6,793 nt of DNA from Bacilli bacterium (GTDB lineage Bacteria > Bacillota_I > Bacilli_A > RF39 > UBA660): contig CAADST010000132.1 in NCBI GenBank assembly GCA_900751815.1, forward strand, positions 1 to 6,793, in the 5' to 3' direction. Under the pieces are notes generated by a model. That model had not been told where the DNA came from. It was given only the letters and a program-made list of their open reading frames with translations, and made no database searches. Numbering within the stretch: the stretch's first letter is position 1; each line of letters opens with the position of its first letter. This document shows, in pieces, positions 1 to 5,164 of this stretch. A program made the position numbers and the translations under genes.

Positions 1-632
1 ACTTTAGGGTTTACATAATTATCTGTAGTTACTTCTACTACTTCTTCATTTGATTCATAACCTTCTGTATCTTTTGCATATACCTTAAATGTATAAGTTG
101 TTCCATAATTTAAATTACTAAATGTATATGTATTACTTATACTTTCTTGATAACTATTTCCATTATCTTTACTAAAATAATATTTTTCTATTGGGTTTTC
201 TCCAGCTTCTATATTTACTGTTAATGTTACACTATTTGTTGTTTTAGTGGCTTGTACATTTGTAATAGTAACTACATTATATAAATCAAAGTACACATAA
301 CAGGCATCTGATTTATTAGATAATAGATTTACTATACCTTCTTCTCTATTCCATCTTAGTTCTCCCCCATTTTCACACCTACTTAATTCACTATTAAAAG
401 CATAATTTCCACTTGGCCATGTATTAGTTGTAGATTCAGCATATGTTCCATCACTTTGTTCTAACATCAATGTTAGAAATGAATTGGTGATTTGTTTTTT
501 ATTTGGATTATTTAAAACTAAATCATTTTTATTAGCATTATTATTTATTAATACTAATGAAATTCCAATAATTAATATCATTATTAATGTTAATGCAATT
601 ATTGTTCTTTTTTTAGTATCTAGTTTTTTCAT
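1..632 (-). CDS. Membrane-anchored surface protein with fibronectin-III-like domain, C-terminus cut by window edge
   Basis: Incomplete: 210 codons are visible and the frame runs open past base 1. The start is ATG at 632-630, preceded by GAGAGG (647-642) at 9 nt. Residues 1-9 are basic (KKLDTKKR) and residues 10-29 form one hydrophobic helix. This is either an uncleaved anchor or a signal peptide; there is no lipobox cysteine. Residues about 50-116 form a compact module with two cysteines, C86 and C111, between which lies CENGGELRW and which ends in DACYVYFD. Residues about 119-203 look like a fibronectin type III domain: VTITNVQATKTTNSVTLTV, later LNYGTTYTFKVYAKD, then VEVTT. The remainder probably holds more extracellular domains. 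The role is unknown; adhesion or surface display is inferred from layout only. The gene is divergent from the RHH regulator at 783 and shares its promoter element, which suggests control by that regulator. Confidence 0.82.
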   Translation of the reverse strand, partial: MKKLDTKKRTIIALTLIMILIIGISLVLINNNANKNDLVLNNPNKKQITNSFLTLMLEQSDGTYAESTTNTWPSGNYAFNSELSRCENGGELRWNREEGIVNLLSNKSDACYVYFDLYNVVTITNVQATKTTNSVTLTVNIEAGENPIEKYYFSKDNGNSYQESISNTYTFSNLNYGTTYTFKVYAKDTEGYESNEEVVEVTTDNYVNPK

Positions 633-652
633 AAAATACATCCTCTCATCAA

Positions 653-675
653 AATATATTACTATATTGTTACTA
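653..675 (-). promoter_or_regulatory. Promoter/operator element of the surface protein gene (copy 1 of a 23-bp inverted pair)
   Basis: Read on the minus strand from 675 to 653 this is TAGTAACAATA followed by TAGTAATATATT. It matches the plus-strand element at 744-766 at 21 of 23 positions. Two half-sites, TAGTAAC and TAGTAAT, start 11 bp apart, one helical turn. The second contains TAATAT (661-656), the likely -10 box, 8 nt before the ribosome binding site. I see no convincing -35 box at normal spacing. A bound repressor would cover the -10 region. The repeat is seen directly; the operator role is inferred. Confidence 0.6.
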
Positions 676-684
676 AAACAATAT
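664..684. repeat. Perfect 8-bp-arm palindrome in the divergent intergenic region
   Basis: ATATTGTT (664-671) and AACAATAT (677-684) are exact reverse complements around a 5-bp spacer, ACTAA. The palindrome overlaps the upstream half of the surface-gene element at 653-675, so it could add a second face for a dimeric regulator just upstream of that promoter. It lacks a downstream T-tract at a suitable place and is AT-rich, so a terminator is unlikely. In DNA this AT-rich, palindromes of this size can also arise by chance. Confidence 0.45.
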
Positions 685-743
685 TAACATATTTTTCAAA
701 GAAAAACAATACTATTTCAGTAACATTTTAAACCTAGAACATA

Positions 744-766
744 TAGTAACAAAATGGTAATATATT
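744..766 (+). promoter_or_regulatory. Promoter/operator element of the RHH regulator gene (copy 2 of the 23-bp inverted pair)
   Basis: The plus strand reads TAGTAACAAAA followed by TGGTAATATATT. It differs from the copy at 675-653 at only two positions. The half-sites TAGTAAC and TGGTAAT are 11 bp apart. The second forms an extended -10 box, TG-G-TAATAT (755-763), placed 7 nt before AGGAG (771-775). The hexamer 17 bp upstream (735-740, TAGAAC) matches TTGACA at only three positions. A further loose half-site, CAGTAAC, lies at 718-724. Autoregulation by the gene immediately downstream is the natural inference. Confidence 0.6.
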
Positions 767-782
767 AGTGAGGAGTGGCAAT

Positions 783-932
783 ATGGTTAATAGTCAAATA
801 AGAGTTCCAGAAGAATTATGGGATAAACTAAAAGAAATTAGTGAAAAAGAAGAAAGAAGTATAAATGCTCAATTAGTTTATATTTTGAAAAAATATATTG
901 AAGAATATGAAAAGGCTCAAGATAAAAATTGA
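783..932 (+). CDS. Arc-like ribbon-helix-helix transcriptional regulator (49 aa)
   Basis: A small DNA-binding protein of the Arc/MetJ ribbon-helix-helix superfamily. It starts at ATG 783 with AGGAG (771-775) at 7 nt and ends at TGA 930-932. Residues 3-8 (NSQIRV) form the predicted beta strand. P9 and EELWDKLKEISEKEE form helix A, the turn ERSINAQ follows, and LVYILKKYIEEYEK forms helix B. It lines up by eye with P22 Arc without gaps through the core: Q5, R7 and P9 sit where Arc has N11, R13 and P15, and RSINAQL matches Arc RSVNSEI. Family members act as dimers that insert the beta ribbon into the major groove, often as pairs of dimers one helical turn apart. That fits the 11-bp half-site spacing just upstream. 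No toxin gene follows; a terminator closes the gene at once, so it looks like a stand-alone regulator of itself and the divergent surface protein. Confidence 0.85.
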   Translation: MVNSQIRVPEELWDKLKEISEKEERSINAQLVYILKKYIEEYEKAQDKN

Positions 933-941
933 GCCTTTTTA
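911..941 (+). terminator. Rho-independent terminator of the RHH regulator gene
   Basis: A perfect 10-bp stem, AAAGGCTCAA (911-920) with TTGAGCCTTT (929-938), closes an 8-nt loop and runs into further T residues. The TGA stop codon lies in the loop-proximal end of the right arm, so the hairpin uses the last codons of the gene. The A-run before the stem could also let it serve minus-strand transcripts arriving from the SPFH gene. Confidence 0.85.
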
Positions 942-944
942 GTT

Positions 945-972
945 AAAAAACGAATACTATTTTTTAGTATCG
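945..972 (-). terminator. Terminator of the nfeD-SPFH operon, probably bidirectional
   Basis: On the minus strand CGATACTA (972-965) pairs with TAGTATTCG (959-951) with one bulged A, around an A-rich loop, followed by TTTTTT (950-945). The SPFH stop codon, TAG at 959-957, begins the second arm. On the plus strand the same hairpin is followed by TTTTT (973-977), so it may also back up the terminator at 911-941 between these convergent genes. Confidence 0.72.
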
Positions 973-1862
973 TTTTTACTATTTTCCATTACTTCTTTTA
1001 GGGCTGTACCAAATGTAGCAACACCAGAAAGTTCAGCAGGAACAATAATTTTAGTTGATTTGCCATTGGCTAGATGTTCTAGAGCTTCATAACTTTTAAG
1101 CCTTAAAACTGCTTCATCAGCTTTGGCTTCTCTAATGAGTTTAATAGCATCAGCTTCTGCTTGTTTAATTTTAAGCATGGCTTCAGCTTCCCCTTCAGCA
1201 ACTTTAATTTGACTCATCATTTGTGCTTCAGCTCTAAGAATTGCACTTTCTTTTTCACCTTCAGCAATTAAAATACTTGATTTCTTTTCACCTTCCGCTT
1301 GTAAGATTTTTTCTCGTCTTTCTCTTTCTGCTCGCATTTGTTTTTCCATAGCATCTTGAATATCTCGCGGTGGCAAAATATTTTTAACTTCTACACGATT
1401 AACTTTAATACCCCAAGGATCAGTTGCTTCATCAAGTATTGAACGCATTTTAGTATTAATGATATCTCTACTAGTTAAAGTTTGATCAAGTTCTAATTCT
1501 CCGATAATATTTCTTAGAGTTGTTGCTGTTAAGCTTTCAATAGCATTAATTGGATAATCAACTCCATAAGTATAAAGTTTAGGATCAGTTATTTGAAAAT
1601 AAACAACTGTATCAATTTGCATTGTAACATTATCCTTAGTAATAACTGGTTGTGGAGCAAAGTCTTTAACTATTTCTTTTAAAGTAACTTTACTAGCTAT
1701 TCTATCAATAAATGGAACTTTAAAATGTAAGCCATTTTGCCATGTTGCATAATAAGAACCAAGTCTTTCAATAACATAACTTTGTGCTTGGGGAACAATT
1801 TTAATACTAAGTAAAATAACTATAGCAACAATAATAAGTATTGCAATTAATATTTCAGGCAT
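957..1862 (-). CDS. SPFH/band 7 membrane scaffold protein, stomatin/QmcA type
   Basis: A membrane-associated SPFH (stomatin-prohibitin-flotillin-HflK/C) protein; relatives oligomerise on the membrane and organise membrane domains or membrane proteases. At 301 aa it has the usual length of the QmcA/stomatin-like group. Residues 3-22 form one transmembrane helix. Residues about 22-165 are the band 7 domain, with IVPQAQSYVIERLGSY, GLHFKVPFIDR, VITKDNVTMQIDTVVYFQI and WGIKVNRVEVKNILPP. Residues about 170-255 form a charged, alanine-rich coiled coil with repeated AEGE(K/A) units. A conserved KIIVPAELSG segment (271-280) follows. AAGGAGG (1876-1870) lies 7 nt before the ATG, and the ATG overlaps the nfeD stop codon (TAATG). 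This implies translational coupling with its usual NfeD partner. It is not a long flotillin (FloT): the tail is too short. The physiological substrate is unknown. Confidence 0.93.
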   Translation of the reverse strand: MPEILIAILIIVAIVILLSIKIVPQAQSYVIERLGSYYATWQNGLHFKVPFIDRIASKVTLKEIVKDFAPQPVITKDNVTMQIDTVVYFQITDPKLYTYGVDYPINAIESLTATTLRNIIGELELDQTLTSRDIINTKMRSILDEATDPWGIKVNRVEVKNILPPRDIQDAMEKQMRAERERREKILQAEGEKKSSILIAEGEKESAILRAEAQMMSQIKVAEGEAEAMLKIKQAEADAIKLIREAKADEAVLRLKSYEALEHLANGKSTKIIVPAELSGVATFGTALKEVMENSKNDTKK

Positions 1863-2284
1863 TATTTATCCTCCTTTCTAACAACTAATTTAACACCGTC
1901 GATGGCATCAATTGTAACTTCTTCACCAACTGCTATTAATTTATCACTTATAGCACTCCAAGTTTTACCATCAACTTTTACTTCACCAATTTGGTTTTTC
2001 TTAATTTCTTCTGTAACTACCCCCGTCATACCAATAACCCTATCAATATTTGTTCTCGCTCTTTGGGTTGGTAAAATTCTTTTAAGTAATGGTCTTGTTG
2101 TAAATAATAATATTATACCTAAAACTGCAAAGACAGTTGAGGTTATTGCACTATTATCAACAAAGAATGATAAAATCATGGCAACAATTCCACTAATTAC
2201 AAACCAAATGGTTAGTAAATTTACTGTAGCTATTTCAATAATTGCCAAAACAATTACCAAAACTAACCAAAAAATCCAATCCAT
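1862..2284 (-). CDS. NfeD family protein, short form (three membrane helices plus OB-fold)
   Basis: A short NfeD protein of 140 aa without the serine-protease domain of long NfeD. Residues 3-20, 22-42 and 47-64 are hydrophobic helices, the first rich in acidic/aliphatic EIATVNLLTIWF. Residues about 80-137 match the NfeD C-terminal OB-like domain: TNIDRVIGMTGVVTEEI, then GEVKVDGKTWSAISD and GVKLVVRK. In this family the soluble domain is thought to interact with the partner SPFH protein. It is the first gene of the pair, and its TAA stop overlaps the SPFH ATG by one base. Start: ATG 2284-2282 with GGAG (2298-2295) at 10 nt. A role in membrane organisation or membrane protein quality control is the family-level expectation, not shown here. 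Confidence 0.92.
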   Translation of the reverse strand: MDWIFWLVLVIVLAIIEIATVNLLTIWFVISGIVAMILSFFVDNSAITSTVFAVLGIILLFTTRPLLKRILPTQRARTNIDRVIGMTGVVTEEIKKNQIGEVKVDGKTWSAISDKLIAVGEEVTIDAIDGVKLVVRKEDK

Positions 2285-2304
2285 AATACTTCAACTCCAA
2301 TTAA

Positions 2305-2324
2305 ATTATACAATAAAATTGTAT
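2305..2324 (-). promoter_or_regulatory. Probable promoter of nfeD-SPFH with overlapping palindrome
   Basis: A consensus -10 box, TATAAT (2310-2305), lies 6 nt before the TTGGAG ribosome binding region. No good -35 hexamer is present: the position 17 bp upstream falls in the T-tract of the preceding terminator. ATACAA and TTGTAT (2308-2313 and 2319-2324) form a perfect 6-bp inverted repeat that includes part of the -10 box, so it could be an operator, though it is short and AT-only apart from one G/C pair. Confidence 0.5.
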
Positions 2325-2325
2325 G

Positions 2326-2350
2326 AAAAAAAAGTGCTAAATAGCACTTT
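2326..2350 (-). terminator. Rho-independent terminator of the 606-aa/90-aa gene pair
   Basis: On the minus strand AAAGTGCTA (2350-2342) pairs perfectly with TAGCACTTT (2339-2331) and is followed by five more T residues (2330-2326). The TAG stop of the 90-aa gene (2339-2337) starts the second arm. The nominal loop is two bases, so the top pairs must open in RNA, leaving a stem of about 7 bp. It separates this unit from nfeD. Confidence 0.88.
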
Positions 2351-2609
2351 CTCCAATACCATAAACAGAATTACTTAAGCTTATTGTAAATAAATTAACT
2401 AATTTCGCTAAAGTATTTGCATCTTCAACTTTAATTACATATTGTTTATCATTATCTAATTTTTCTTTTAAAACAATATAATCATCACTTGGTTCTTCTG
2501 TTTCATTTAAAACTACCGCCAAAAAGTAGTTTTCATTTTCTAAAGTAGCTTTTTCTAACAAAAGACAATTAATATTGTTTTCTAAAGTAATCACAGTATC
2601 AACCTTCAT
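2337..2609 (-). CDS. Small acidic protein of unknown function (90 aa), partner of the 606-aa gene
   Basis: I do not recognise this protein with confidence. It starts at ATG 2609-2607, only 3 nt after the stop of the 606-aa gene. Its ribosome binding site, GGAAGG, is formed by the last codons of that gene, so the two are surely co-transcribed and probably translationally coupled. There is no signal peptide or membrane helix. The pattern of short beta strands (VDTVITLENNINCLLLEKA, YFLAVVLNE, YIVLKEKL, QYVIKVED) followed by a helix (ANTLAKLVNLFTISL) resembles the small DUF1292-type fold of low-GC Gram-positives. That is an impression of shape, not a match to a motif. A small accessory or binding partner of the larger protein is the inference from context. 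Confidence 0.8.
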   Translation of the reverse strand: MKVDTVITLENNINCLLLEKATLENENYFLAVVLNETEEPSDDYIVLKEKLDNDKQYVIKVEDANTLAKLVNLFTISLSNSVYGIGESAI

Positions 2610-2612
2610 ATT

Positions 2613-4433
2613 CTACCTTCCTATTCCTCTACTAACATTATGAACTTGTTGTTCAAATTCACTTAACTCATCAACTTCTTGAGGTTTATTAGCTCTAGAC
2701 AATTTTCTTTTATAAGCAGCAAGTAAATCATCAGATCTTTCACTTACTTCATCTACTCTTAATTTTGAATCAGTCATATTTTCTAGTGAAGGAGTAACAT
2801 TTTCATTATCTCTAACTTTATCAGTATAAATAGTATGTATTATACCACCTAAATTATCAACTGTATTTTGATTTAATAATCCTGGTTTCATCCCTTCAAC
2901 TTCTTTTGCCACTTGTGTTGTACCAACTAATCCAAGTATATTTCCAACTTCTTTAGGCATTATTGCATTTCTTATTTTAGTTACTTCTCTTCTTTCTTCC
3001 ACAACTGGTGATTTTATATCATAATTATCTGGAACTAATCTATCCATAGAATCTTCAAATACTGAATCTATTTGTGGTGCATTCCAATCTACTAAATCAT
3101 CCATTGTTTCCTTAGATTCAACTGCTGGTACAACTGGTGTTTTAACAAGATCTTCCATGCTTTCATTTTCAAAATCATTTGCTACTGGTGCAGCTGGAGT
3201 TTTAGCTAAAGCATCCATTGTTTCTTCTGGATCAAATTCCGGAGCTACTGCTGGACTAACTGGCGTTTTCGCAAGATCTTCCATACTTTCATTTTCCAAA
3301 TCATCTACCGGAGGAAATATACTATCTACAACTCTATCAGCATTCTTTTTTGGCAATATTGCAAATTCAATAGTTAAAACATCTTCATCACTACTATATC
3401 TATTAGTAATTGAATTACTTGTATAATAATAACCATTTGGTAAAATTAAATTTTGTAAATTTGTATCACTCTTAATTTGTGCATCAAATCTTTGATCAGT
3501 CGCTTCTGCTAATTCAAATGTACTTTCAGGATTTAATCTCTTTAATTCTCTTAATAACCAATCAATATTATTTTTCTTTTTATCATTATTAGGATTTAAA
3601 CTTACATTATTAAAACTAGAAACTTTTTCTTCTGTTTCTTCTTTATTTACAACTTCTACTGGTTTTTCTTCTACACTCTTAGCATCAGATTCATTATAAG
3701 ATAAACCATATTCTTGACATAATCCCGCTAATTCTTCCCCACTCTTAACTCTATCAAGACCATAATAAGCAACATCACTTCTAATTTCATTTAATATACT
3801 TTCTACAACTTCTTTATTATTGGAATTTAGGGCTAAATTTTGTAAACATTCTCTCAAATCATCAATAGCTTTATTTAAAGATTCTTTAAATTTATTTAAA
3901 TCAAAGTTTGCTAATTCTTTATTATAATTTTCTTCTTGTCTTCCCGCTTCAATAGCAGCATCACTAAATGCTTTTTGAGCTTTTTCTACTTCTGATATCA
4001 ATCTAAAAGTTTCTTTAGTCTTATCATCTAAAGATAAATCTTCTCTATTATTTAAATCATCAAATTCTCTTGAAATATTAAGACAAGCTTCTCTACTTTG
4101 ATCAACATTTTGTTGAGCATTCAAATAATCTAGAACAAAATCCACATTACTTTTCAAACTTGCTACATCAGCTTCATATTTTTCTAATTCTGCCTTTTCA
4201 GACAAATTAGCAAATTCATCACTTTTTACTGTAGCATCTAATCTATCAACAAGACTAATCATACTTTTAGTAAAACTTACAATATCTAATGAACTATTAG
4301 CCTTATGAGCAAGTTCCGTTAATCTACTTACTAAATCTTTGATAGATTCTCCTCTAGTTGCCCCAACAAATTTGCTAGGCATAGATACTTTAAAGCCATT
4401 TTCCAATAATTCTTTTAATTCATTCTCATACAT
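2613..4433 (-). CDS. Large cytosolic helical protein of unknown function with repeated acidic motifs (606 aa)
   Basis: I do not recognise a family. There is no signal peptide or transmembrane segment, so it should be cytosolic. Residues about 30-220 are rich in Glu, Lys, Leu and Ala and look largely helical, with likely coiled coil. Residues 250-288 are a polar linker. Residues about 289-365 look like a small folded alpha/beta domain (NIDWLLRELKRL, LPNGYYYTSNSITNRY, VLTIEFAILPKK). Residues 380-468 carry five copies of a motif E-[S/T/D]-[S/T]-M-[D/E]-x-L-[A/V], three of them followed by KTP and proline-rich linkers. Residues 470-606 are mixed charged with no clear domain. A scaffold or adaptor with repeated partner-binding motifs is one reading of the layout. 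The start is ATG 4433-4431 with GAGGG (4445-4441) at 7 nt, downstream of its own promoter. It is followed 3 nt later by the 90-aa gene. Confidence 0.88.
   Translation of the reverse strand: MYENELKELLENGFKVSMPSKFVGATRGESIKDLVSRLTELAHKANSSLDIVSFTKSMISLVDRLDATVKSDEFANLSEKAELEKYEADVASLKSNVDFVLDYLNAQQNVDQSREACLNISREFDDLNNREDLSLDDKTKETFRLISEVEKAQKAFSDAAIEAGRQEENYNKELANFDLNKFKESLNKAIDDLRECLQNLALNSNNKEVVESILNEIRSDVAYYGLDRVKSGEELAGLCQEYGLSYNESDAKSVEEKPVEVVNKEETEEKVSSFNNVSLNPNNDKKKNNIDWLLRELKRLNPESTFELAEATDQRFDAQIKSDTNLQNLILPNGYYYTSNSITNRYSSDEDVLTIEFAILPKKNADRVVDSIFPPVDDLENESMEDLAKTPVSPAVAPEFDPEETMDALAKTPAAPVANDFENESMEDLVKTPVVPAVESKETMDDLVDWNAPQIDSVFEDSMDRLVPDNYDIKSPVVEERREVTKIRNAIMPKEVGNILGLVGTTQVAKEVEGMKPGLLNQNTVDNLGGIIHTIYTDKVRDNENVTPSLENMTDSKLRVDEVSERSDDLLAAYKRKLSRANKPQEVDELSEFEQQVHNVSRGIGR
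3132..3303 (-). repeat. Tandem coding repeat inside the 606-aa gene
   Basis: Two 46-bp segments, 3132-3177 and 3258-3303, are identical at 41 positions and lie exactly 126 bp (42 codons) apart. Each encodes the sequence around ENESMEDL(A/V)KTPV. A third, more diverged copy (ETMDALAKTP) lies between them. This shows recent in-frame duplication of a roughly 42-residue double unit. Two further single motifs (ETMDDLV and DSMDRLV) follow downstream in the protein, at about 3110-3030. Confidence 0.85.
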
Positions 4434-4454
4434 TTTAAATCCCTCACTAGTATA

Positions 4455-4483
4455 ATAATATCACACAACTTTCATTAATGCAA
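4455..4483 (-). promoter_or_regulatory. Promoter of the 606-aa/90-aa unit
   Basis: On the minus strand a -35-like TTGCAT (4483-4478), a 17-bp spacer and a -10 box TATTAT (4460-4455) form a sigma-A-type promoter. TGA directly before the -10 gives the extended TGn motif. Transcription should begin near 4448, giving a leader of about 15 nt before the ATG. It lies between the rpmF terminator and the gene, as expected for an independent unit. Confidence 0.75.
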
Positions 4484-4491
4484 TAATTTTC

Positions 4492-4522
4492 CAAAAAAAT
4501 AAGCCTAATATTTAGACTTATT
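4492..4522 (-). terminator. Rho-independent terminator after rpmF
   Basis: On the minus strand AATAAGTCTAA (4522-4512) pairs with TTAGGCTTATT (4508-4498) with one U-G wobble around a 3-nt ATA loop. The T run continues to 4493. The rpmF stop codon, TAA at 4520-4518, lies in the first arm. It ends the mutL-to-rpmF transcript. Confidence 0.83.
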
Positions 4523-4709
4523 CTTCATTATCTTCTTGCACTTTAATTACTTCTTCACCCTTGTAATATCCGCATTTAGTACATGCTCTATGTGGTCTTA
4601 GTGTTGCTCCACATTTTGGGCATTTTGTAAGTGCTCCAACTTCTTTTTTTAAATGAGTACGACGCATATTTTTCTTTGTCTTACTTGTTCTTCTAAAAGG
4701 AACTGCCAT
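4518..4709 (-). CDS. rpmF: Large ribosomal subunit protein bL32
   Basis: Ribosomal protein bL32 of the 50S subunit, 63 aa, a normal length. The N-terminus [21 protein letters not shown] is the typical basic rRNA-binding tail. Residues 30-46 carry the complete four-cysteine zinc ribbon: C30-P-K-C33, then C43-T-K-C46-G. It is therefore the zinc-containing (C+) form rather than the cysteine-free paralogue that some bacteria express under zinc limitation. The tail after residue 50 is acidic. It begins 2 nt after the yceD stop, with AAAGGTGGTG from the end of yceD serving as ribosome binding site. The pairing with yceD is widely conserved in bacteria. Here a terminator follows instead of the fatty-acid gene plsX that often comes next. 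Confidence 0.98.
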   Translation of the reverse strand: MAVPFRRTSKTKKNMRRTHLKKEVGALTKCPKCGATLRPHRACTKCGYYKGEEVIKVQEDNEE

Positions 4710-4711
4710 CT

Positions 4712-5164
4712 TTATTCACCACCTTTAAATATATCTTTTAATTTTGCAAAATCTGGATTTATATCTTCACTTTCATCCCGATTTAATTCCCAACCTTCAC
4801 CTTTTAAATTTATTCCAGAAGATTTAGTTAAACTTATGGGAATCTCTAATACAATATTTTCCCACAAAAACTCAAGTTTATCAAGAGTATTTTGCTCATT
4901 TTTATAATATTTTGCACTTTTATCCACTATATCATCTATATCAAAATCAATATTTTGAGCTATTTCTTCTAAAGTTATTGCATCTTTAAGTATCATTTTC
5001 CCAACAACATGCATATTTACTTCAATTTCATCAGATAAATTATAAAATATATCTCCAACTACATGCATATCTTCTAATCTTACAATATCTGTATCTTTAT
5101 AAAACTCTTCTGGAAACACAATATCTTCATCAATATGCTGCGGCAATAAATTTAAATTAATCAT
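4712..5164 (-). CDS. yceD: DUF177/YceD family protein (rRNA/ribosome-associated)
   Basis: A diverged DUF177 (YceD/YlbN) protein of 150 aa. In other organisms the family is linked to 23S rRNA accumulation and is typically encoded directly before rpmF, exactly as here. Sequence support is the C-terminal region: ...GEGWEL at 122-126, then [16 protein letters not shown] at 134-149, matching the family's closing 'D-P-R-x-A-K-L-K-x-L' signature. There are no cysteines, so the metal-like Cys pairs of some members are absent. A short internal repeat, MHVVG, occurs at residues 33-37 and 51-55. It starts at ATG 5164-5162 with GAGGTGA about 7 nt upstream, overlapping the previous gene by 8 nt (ATGATTAA). 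The call rests on context plus the C-terminal signature; the N-terminal half alone would not be recognisable. Confidence 0.85.
   Translation of the reverse strand: MINLNLLPQHIDEDIVFPEEFYKDTDIVRLEDMHVVGDIFYNLSDEIEVNMHVVGKMILKDAITLEEIAQNIDFDIDDIVDKSAKYYKNEQNTLDKLEFLWENIVLEIPISLTKSSGINLKGEGWELNRDESEDINPDFAKLKDIFKGGE

Noticed and set aside
484..687. 67-aa plus-strand open frame rich in Ile, Leu and Phe
   Set aside because: It is antisense to the start of the surface protein gene and its hydrophobicity is a by-product of AT-rich codons. It has no ribosome binding site and runs through the divergent promoter region.
783..932. RHH protein as the antitoxin of a toxin-antitoxin pair
   Set aside because: A terminator directly follows the stop codon and the next gene is convergent and unrelated (SPFH). 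No toxin-sized frame lies on either side.
930..978. TGA at 930-932 read as tryptophan (Mycoplasma code), extending the RHH protein
   Set aside because: The TGA is part of a perfect terminator stem, the protein has its expected family length, and other genes here write Trp as TGG. The extension would be an unlikely hydrophobic tail through two hairpins.
1902..2378. 158-aa plus-strand open frame
   Set aside because: It lies opposite nfeD and the end of the 90-aa gene, crosses a terminator and promoter, and its low-complexity Ser/Thr/Ile content is typical of an antisense shadow.
3157..3426. 89-aa plus-strand open frame
   Set aside because: It is antisense to the repeat region of the 606-aa gene; its apparent repeats simply mirror that gene.
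4653..4907. 84-aa plus-strand open frame
   Set aside because: It is antisense to rpmF and yceD, both well supported by sequence and spacing.
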